A stretch of 13,860 bases of DNA from Larix sibirica. Lineage: Eukaryota > Streptophyta > Pinopsida > Pinales > Pinaceae. Position numbers and translations under genes: made by a program. Under the pieces are notes generated by a model. The model was not told the DNA's origin and searched no databases. It saw only the letters and a program-made list of their open reading frames with translations. Below are positions 9,056-13,860 of the stretch, piece after piece; position 1 is the first letter of the stretch, and every line of letters starts with the position of its first letter. Where the stretch lies: assembly GCA_004151065.3 (NCBI GenBank), contig NWUY0300038818.1:1-13860 (forward strand), in the 5' to 3' direction.

Positions 9056-10068
9056 CATTTAACCTTAATTCCCATTTTCTGGGAGCAGGGGGGAGAAAGA
9101 GATGAATTCTTCTTGAGATGGAGGGAGGTGATCCATTCCATTTCCTCCGACAATAACTTAGAGGAAGGGTCTTGCAAACTACTCTTTTCTAAGAGATACT
9201 CGGAGAGGAGCAGGGTCGCTTTTCTGGCCACTAGGGTAGGGGTGTACTGGAGGTTTTCACAAATACTTTTGTTACAGGAAAGCCATAATTTCCAACAAAT
9301 AAATTTGGGAAGAGTCAACCAGATTGCTTTGAGGAGGGGTTTGTTCTAAAGAGATTGGGAATAATCCCTATCTTACTTTTTGGAGTAGCTCATATGGCTC
9401 CCAAGACGAGATTAAAATTGATAAAGTGGGCCCAAAGCATCTTTCCAAGTGGCTATGGAAAATGGATAGTGCACTATGAAGTGGGAGACTATTTCCTCTT
9501 CAACTTCACATAGGACACATCTAGAAGGCCCCACTACTCCTCTTCTTTTAAGGTTCTCTCTAATCATAATTTTTCCATGAGCTACCAACCAATAGAAGAA
9601 ATTAACTTTCGGGGGAGCATTGTTCTTCCACACATTCCCCTAAAGCTTCGAGAAAAGGGGAGGTACATTACTAGAGCTGTAACAATTCATAGACATGCTT
9701 GACTGTATAGGTCCCACTCCTTTCTCTCCATCTTCTTCTATCTCCTTTTTGGGATCCTAAGCGGGATTTTCCTTTCAACCACGATTTCAGGGAGGAGAGA
9801 TCTTGTTTTAGTTTGTCCCAGGCAGGCGGAAATTGCCAGTCAAGCCATAGGTTTGAGCCACCCTACCATTTTCTTATATTTGAAACTTTGGAAATCACAT
9901 TATCCGATAACCACCTTTGGATGTCTTGGAATTTTGGAAGGGACCTTAATGGCGGGTATTGGAGGATAGGGTCTTCCCAAAGCCGAATTATATTCCCACT
10001 ACGTGGGATCTAGTGCAACTTACTGTGAAAGATGTTCAGGCCTTTACACATAACTTCCATATTATTTT
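9056..10068 (-). pseudogene. LINE B ORF2, linkers and zinc knuckle
   Basis: After the thumb, a linker with recognisable LINE words (SGTYTVKHVYELLQ near 9700) leads to the zf-RVT domain at 9633-9412: MWKNNAPPKVNFFYWLVAHG, ENLKRRGVVGPSRCVLC and HFIVHYPFS. The last Cys of the usual C-x2-C...H...C set is replaced by Tyr. The next linker (9318-9056) reads LPKFICWKLWLSCNKSICEN and VARKATLLLSEYLLEK, as expected between zinc knuckle and RNase H. The 9056-9248 part is found again at 12106-12299. Confidence 0.85.
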
Positions 10069-11280
10069 TCATTGATTGGGATTAGGGGTAGAATCTAGGA
10101 AGTGAAGGTAGTGACCCCTTAAGTGTTTCTTCGGTAACACTTGTGAGACCCAGGCCTTATTATTCTCCAATGTTTTCCATAGTTGCTTGGCCCCTAAGGT
10201 TAAGTTAGTGAGTTGGATATCTCTTATTCCCAAACCTCCATGGTTCACTATCCCCTTAACTATGTTCCAACTGAAAAGAGAGAATTTATGCCCAAACTGT
10301 TTACCTCCCTTCCATAGAAAGGACCTGAACAACTGATTTATTTGCATTAGAACCAACAAAGGGGCAAGCAGGACGAAGCATAGGTACAAGGGCATGGAAT
10401 TAGCCACAATGGACTTAATTAGATTCACTATCCCTGAAATATTTAGCCAATTTAGTCCCCACTGTTGTGATTTGGTGGAGATTTTATCAATAATTTCTTG
10501 CAAATTCCCTTTTCTCTATCTATTATAGGAGATCGGGACTCCTAGGTACTTGAAATAATCCTAGAATCCTGATCCCTGGAAGCCAAACACATGTTCAATA
10601 CCATCCAGTAGACGAATTGTAGTGTTCCAACCATAGATGAATCTCTTCCTCATGTTAATTAAGCTACTAGACGATTTACAAAAAATTTGCAATATTTGGT
10701 TAAATATTCTTGCCACAACTAATGAGGCCCCCCCATTAGTTAGGTATCATCAACAAACTGTGAATGCTTGAGTTCTTTCACATTTATAGCCACTTGTATA
10801 CCTTGAATTTCTCCTGACTCTCTTTCTTGGTCTAGAGACCTGCTCAAAGAGTCCACCATAATGATGTATAAAAGTTGAGAGAGATTACACCCTTGACGGA
10901 GTCTCCGCGACCCTCTAAAGTATTTTGTCACTCTTCCATTTACAAGTGGGGCTATCCATGGTTTTCCAATGCAAGCCTTCATCTAGGATATAATCTTATC
11001 ATCAAAGCCAAATTTCGTTAACACCTTGATGAGAAAAGCATGTTTGACCCTGTCAAAAGCGTTGGCCATATCCAATTTTAATGATCATTCCTTTTTCCTT
11101 CCTACTCCCGCTGGAGTGGATGGCTTCTTGAACGAGGATAATTTTATCCAAAATATTATTTTATGCACAAACCCACCTTGATTTTCTGAGATAATGGTAG
11201 GGAGAAACGTTTTGATCCTCTAAGAGATGATTTTAGAAAAAAAATTGGAAGAGACATTGCAAAGGGAGATTGGTCAGAAT
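10069..11280 (-). pseudogene. LINE B ORF2, reverse transcriptase
   Basis: The relic is read across several frames on the minus strand. Blocks in order: PISLCNVSSNFFSKIIS (preceded by a TGA where the family has Arg) near 11275-11225, TIISENQGGFVHK near 11200-11160, ILVQEAIHSSGSRKEKGMII near 11145-11085, motif A LDMANAFDRV with its Asp codon at 11072-11070, WIAPLVNGRV and a degraded motif B LRQGCNLSQLLYIIMVDSLS near 10900-10840, and motif C FVDD at 10757-10746. Then come a degraded connection with FKYLGVPISYN near 10540, and the thumb LVLMQINQLFRSFLWKGGKQ and HGGLGIRDIQLT (10503-10069). Both motif C Asp residues are present. Motif B has lost its usual Pro residues. A frameshift lies immediately before LDMANAF, and a TAA follows FVDDT at 10742-10740. 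Confidence 0.9.
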
Positions 11281-11945
11281 ATATCTCCCTTGTCACATCT
11301 ACTTTTAGAATCTCTTTAGTAAAAGGTGTTGGAAAGGGATCTTTGATGGTTTCCAATTTGGCATGCAAAATTCCACTCAAATAAAATCTTCACATTCTTC
11401 TTCTTACACGCCACTATCAATTATAACCATTTACATTTATTTATTAGGTATATAATCCCAACATCAATCATCAATCATCTTTTGAATATCCTCATGTATC
11501 ATGGCTTTGTATTTCATGTTCATTCAATGTAATCATTAAGTAATTGGTTTTGGTTTCTAGTTGAAGTTCAAATTCTTTTGGAACACCCTATGGGTCAATC
11601 AACTTTTGAATCTCCTCATGTATCATGGCTTTGTATTTCATGTTCATTCAATGTAATCATTAAGTAATTAGTTTTGGTTTCTAGTTGAAGTTGTCCAAAT
11701 TCTTTTGGAACACCCTATGGGTCATGATAGTTGCAAGAAAATACATCAGTGAACTCCCTAAACAAGGTGATAAATCCAACCACTGTTTAGAGATCCCAAC
11801 AATATGCAATCTCCATGTACTTTGGTTGATCGTTTTCTTTGAAATTGTTAATCTTCTTCAATGGGCCACTTCTAGTGTCATGCCATTCCCTGTTTATCAT
11901 AAGATTTCTCATCCACTTGTCAATCATTTATATATTCTATTGTGT
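11281..11945 (-). mobile_element. Ty3/gypsy pol fragment (start of reverse transcriptase)
   Basis: On the minus strand, one frame reads GPLKKINNFKENDQPKYMEI, FITLFREFTDVFSCNYHDP (about 11786-11730) and GVPKEF, the lead-in to gypsy-type RT (compare the L..F.DVFAW.Y.D..G block). A second frame gives MNMKYKAMIHEDIQKMI (about 11520-11475), like the R.NPKY......EDI.K.I segment. A third gives ETIKDPFPTPFTKEIL and TREIYSD (11355-11285), like the TIKDPFP.PFT...L..V.G.E.YSF block that precedes the RT catalytic core. It then stops abruptly where LINE B begins. No LTR, protease, integrase or catalytic DD motif is present. There are stops at W-D-L-stop and D-P-stop. It is an old, non-functional relic. 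Confidence 0.7.
11473..11723. repeat. 124-bp tandem duplication inside the gypsy relic
   Basis: Copy 1 is 11473-11596 and copy 2 is 11597-11723. They differ by three substitutions and a 3-bp insertion (GTTCAAATT against GTTGTCCAAATT). Each copy includes the segment that reads MNMKYKAMIHEDIQKM on the minus strand. The high identity shows the duplication is more recent than most of the decay of the element. Confidence 0.95.
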
Positions 11946-12105
11946 AAATAGTGGGAACAAAATTAGTCTCCTCAACTTGTAAAACTTTGACCTTCTTCCA
12001 AGCTCATGTGAGATTGTATCATGCACTACAAATGTGGAATACAGAAAGTACTAAAAAATTATGTAACTGGGTCTAGTAAAGTTCTACAAATATAGATGTT
12101 GTATT

Positions 12106-12299
12106 CATTAAATCTTAATTCCCATTTCCTGAGAGCAGGGGGGGATAAGGAGATGAATTCTTCTTAATATTGAGGGAGGTGATCCATTCCCTTTCCTCCG
12201 ATAATAACTGAGGGGAAGGTTCTTCCAAACTGCTCTTTTCTAGGAGATACTTGGAGAGGAGCAAGGTCACTTTTCTGGCCATTATAGAAGGGGTGTACT
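12106..12299 (-). mobile_element. Isolated second copy of a LINE B segment
   Basis: This segment aligns collinearly with 9056-9248, from CTTAATTCCCATTT.CTG through GATGAATTCTTCTT, GGGAGGTGATCCATTCC and TTTTCTGGCCA to GGGGTGTACT, with scattered substitutions and a few indels. On the minus strand it corresponds to the linker between zinc knuckle and RNase H. The similarity ends at 12299, and the minisatellite begins within a few bases. No other LINE part flanks it. Confidence 0.9.
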
Positions 12300-12441
12300 C
12301 GATGCCTTAATGCCCAGCATCAAGCTTGATGCCCGACATCGAGCTAGATGCTGGGCATCGAGCTTGATGCCCAACATCGAGCTCGATGCCCAGCATCAAG
12401 CTCGATGCTGGGCATCAAGCTCGATGCCCTCGAGCTTGATG

Positions 12442-12517
12442 CCCGATGTCGAGCTTGATGCTTGGCATCAAGCTTGATGCCCGATGTCGAGCTTGATGCT
12501 TGGCATCAAGCTTGATG
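12442..12517. repeat. Exact 38-bp dimer repeated twice within the minisatellite
   Basis: A 38-bp block starting CCCGATGTCGAGCTTGATGC occurs at 12442-12479 and again without change at 12480-12517. It is two 19-bp units long, so amplification has also acted on pairs of units. Confidence 0.9.
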
Positions 12518-12783
12518 CCCAGCATCGATCTTGATGCCCGGCATCGAGCTCGATGCAAGCTCGATGCCAGGCATCGAGCTCGATTTTGGGAATCAAGCTC
12601 GATGATGGGCATCAAGCTCGAAGCCGGACAAGCTCGATGTTGGAAATCAAGCTCGATGTCGGGCATCAAGCTCGATGTCGGGCATCAAGCTCGATGACAG
12701 GCATCAAGCTCGATGACAGGCATCAAGCTCAATGCAGGGCATCAAGCTTGATGTCGGGCATTGCGCTTGATGCTGGGCATCGC

Positions 12784-12833
12784 CCAACAACCCACCCCGT
12801 GGCCATTAAATGGGTTTTTCGAGTGCTGGCGCG
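12784..12833 (+). other. Non-repeat island inside the minisatellite
   Basis: About 50 bp (CCCAACAACCCACCCC ... TTTTTCGAGTGCTGG) do not fit the 19-bp unit, while units resume on both sides. Read in one + frame it gives HPVAIKWVFRV, which resembles the KWVFKxK block near the start of Ty1/copia reverse transcriptase. The match is only about eight residues and may be chance. Confidence 0.4.
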
Positions 12834-13860
12834 ATGCTAGGCATCGCGCTTGATGTTGGGCATCAAGCTCGATGCCGGACATCAAGCTCGATGCTGGGAA
12901 TCAAGCTCAATGCTAGGCATCACGCTTGATGTCGGGCATCAAGCTCGATGTCGGGCATCAAGCTCGAACCCGGGCAAGCTCGAAGCCGGGCATCGAGCTC
13001 GATGCCCGGCTTCGAGCTTGATGCTGGGCATCAAGCTCGATGCAAGCTCGATGTTGGGCATCAAGCTCGATGCTCGGCATCGAGCTTCCAGGCATCAAGC
13101 TCGATGCTGGGCATCTAGCTCGATGCCCGGCATCTAGCTCGATCCCTGACATCGAGCTTGATGTCGGGCATTGAGCTCAAGCTTGATGTTGGGAATCGAG
13201 CTTGCATCGAGCTTGTTTCCCAGCATCAAGTTCGATGTCGGGCATCAAGTTCGATGCCGGGCATCAAACTCGATGCTGGGAATCAAGCTTGATTTCGGGC
13301 ATCGAGCTCGATGCCGGGCATCAAGCTCGATGCCTAGCATCAAGCTTGATGCCGGGAATCAAGCTCGATGCTGGGAATCGATCTTGTATTGAGCTTGATG
13401 CCCGACATCATGCTCGATGCTGGGCATCAAGCTTGATTCCTGGCCTCACGCTTGATGGTGAGCATCAAGCTTGATAGCTTGATGCCTGGCATCGAGCTTG
13501 ATGCTTGATGCCCGTCATCAAGCTTGATGCCTAGCATCGAGCTTGATTCTCGGCATCGAGCTTGATGCCTTTCATCAAGCTTGATGCCCGACATCGAGCT
13601 TGATGCCTAGCATTGAGCTGATGCCCGACATCGAGCTTGATGCCCGGAAGCTCAATGCCTGGCATCGAGCTTCTAGGCATCAAGCTCGATGTCAGGCATC
13701 TAGCTTGATGCCCAGCATCCAGCTTGATGCCCGACATCAAGCTCAATGCAAGCTCGATGCCAGGAATCGAGCTTGCATCAAGCTCAATTCTAGGAATCAA
13801 CCTTGATTTTAGGCATCAAGATCGATGCCTGTCATCGAGATTGAAGCCCAAAATCGAGCT

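Larger units (their letters stand above)
8830..11280 (-). mobile_element. LINE B: second L1-clade LINE, minus strand, truncated at both ends
   Basis: On the minus strand the order is RT (from the FRPISLC block), thumb, linker, zinc knuckle, linker and the start of RNase H. The 5' end stops abruptly near 11280 against a Ty3/gypsy fragment, and the 3' end is lost near 8830 inside RNase H. The protein differs clearly from LINE A (for example LDMANAFDRV against LDISKAYDKLSW), so this is a separate subfamily. Stops and frameshifts are frequent throughout. No poly(A) or target-site duplication is identifiable. Confidence 0.88.
12300..13860. repeat. 19-bp minisatellite with near-palindromic unit, continues past the window end
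   Basis: The array is built from a degenerate unit like GCATCAAGCTCGATGCCGG repeated about every 19 bp. The core GCATCGAGCTCGATGC, seen in places, is a perfect palindrome, so the unit nearly equals its own reverse complement. Orientation can be read from AAGCTCGATG against CATCGAGCTTG. Units are mostly of the second kind at 12309-12540, mostly of the first kind at about 12590-13370, and mostly of the second kind again from about 13390. Shortened units (for example GATGCAAGCTCGATG) are scattered. Open frames of up to about 95 codons on both strands come from the lack of stops in the unit and are not evidence for genes. Confidence 0.95.

Noticed and set aside
11685-11951. Plus-strand open frame of 88 codons
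   Set aside because: The minus strand of the same stretch reads gypsy-type pol blocks, so this is the antisense shadow.
12553-13137. Several open frames of 60-95 codons in the minisatellite on both strands
   Set aside because: They follow from a stop-free 19-bp unit with a near-palindromic sequence; the peptides are simply the repeat in three phases.
12300-13860. CRISPR array
   Set aside because: Units are contiguous with no unique spacers, in a eukaryotic transposon-rich context.

Overview
This looks like plant nuclear DNA made almost entirely of dead transposable elements, AT-rich spacer and a long minisatellite. I see no intact gene. The plant call rests on two things: L1-clade LINEs whose ORF2 carries a C-terminal type I RNase H domain, and a broken piece resembling a plant mitochondrial calcium uniporter. 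The style of the LINE proteins and the spacer-rich layout would suit a gymnosperm or another large-genome plant, but that is a weak inference.

Layout: (1) 1-4601, + strand: a decayed LINE (here 'LINE A') already inside ORF2 at the window start. It reads reverse transcriptase, zinc knuckle, RNase H, then an unusually long C-terminal extension of about 380 codons, a 3' UTR and a short poly(A). (2) 4602-5240: AT-rich spacer with several inverted repeats. (3) about 5250-6036, - strand: the tail of a probable third retroelement, with a coiled-coil C-terminus and a 3' UTR-like end. (4) 6623-6985, - strand: a fragment resembling the matrix-side N-terminal domain of plant MCU. (5) 6986-8800: AT-rich spacer ending in an (AT)13 microsatellite. 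(6) about 8830-11280, - strand: a second LINE ('LINE B') of a different subfamily, truncated at both ends. (7) about 11281-11945, - strand: a Ty3/gypsy pol fragment joined directly to LINE B and carrying a 124-bp tandem duplication. (8) 12106-12299: an isolated second copy of a LINE B segment. (9) about 12300 to the window end: a degenerate 19-bp minisatellite with a nearly palindromic unit, whose dominant orientation switches along the array.

The elements do not form a working system. The most informative points are the single-frame extension of LINE A, whose stop codons are nearly all consistent with C-to-T loss of Gln codons; the near-palindromic minisatellite abutting a LINE fragment; the gypsy/LINE chimeric junction; and the uniporter fragment.
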